A stretch of DNA of 6,334 nt, taken from Parvularcula sp. GTDB taxonomy: Bacteria > Pseudomonadota > Alphaproteobacteria > Caulobacterales > Parvularculaceae. Positions 6,282-6,334 of this stretch are shown piece by piece; the stretch's first letter is position 1, and each line of letters starts with the position of its first letter. Location: assembly GCA_003506635.1 (NCBI GenBank), contig DNZB01000179.1, positions 1 to 6,334 of the forward strand, written 5' to 3'. The notes below the pieces were generated by a model. The model saw nothing but the letters and a program-made list of their open reading frames with translations, ran no database searches and was not told the origin of the DNA. The position numbers and the translations under genes are program-made.

Positions 6282-6303
6282 CGGTTGAACAGGGTGTTAA
6301 CCG
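6282..6303. promoter_or_regulatory. Dyad upstream of the PilZ gene
   Basis: CGGTTgAACA and TGTTAACCG form a near-perfect dyad (one bulged G) around GGG, 46-67 bp upstream of the PilZ start. It contains TTAACC, which resembles one half of the alphaproteobacterial CtrA site, but a second TTAA at the right distance is missing. The window ends with AGAAGG, which could be the ribosome binding site of a plus-strand gene just outside; if so, 6237-6334 is a divergent promoter region. No convincing sigma-70 boxes were identified. Confidence 0.35.
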
Positions 6304-6334
6304 CTGAAAAACCAACCAATCCGCCGCCAGAAGG

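Overview
The window is GC-rich DNA (roughly two thirds G+C by eye), with strong G/C preference at third codon positions. The gene content points to an alphaproteobacterium of the order Hyphomicrobiales (Rhizobiales): an AatA-type aspartate aminotransferase, an alphaproteobacterial/mitochondrial-type NuoG and an ELM1-family (DUF1022) protein. A methylotroph or Beijerinckiaceae/Methylocystaceae relative is possible, but this is only an impression.

Layout from left to right: (1) the 3' part of an aspartate aminotransferase gene on +, entering from the left edge; (2) a Dps-family ferritin-like gene on +; (3) a 254-bp spacer with a very strong hairpin whose T-tract faces the minus strand; (4) a compact minus-strand run, read from right to left, of nuoG, a four-helix membrane protein and an ELM1-family protein, with 13 nt between the first two and a 1-nt stop/start overlap between the last two; (5) a 180-bp divergent control region with two clear dyads; (6) on +, a small XRE-type regulator with a C-terminal domain that looks like an S24 (LexA/CI) domain without its catalytic residues; (7) convergent to it, a PilZ-domain protein on the minus strand, with a dyad in its upstream region at the right edge.

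The most unusual point is that nuoG stands alone. Alphaproteobacterial nuoG normally lies between nuoF and nuoH in a 13-14 gene complex I cluster. Here a divergent regulator takes the upstream place, and an unrecognised membrane protein plus an ELM1-family gene take the downstream place. The tight spacing suggests a three-gene transcript, probably controlled from the 5088-5267 region and possibly by the divergent regulator. The terminator near 1341-1377 is the likely end of that transcript and may also stop dps transcription from the other side. The aminotransferase, Dps and PilZ genes look like ordinary housekeeping or stress genes with no evident link to the nuoG group.
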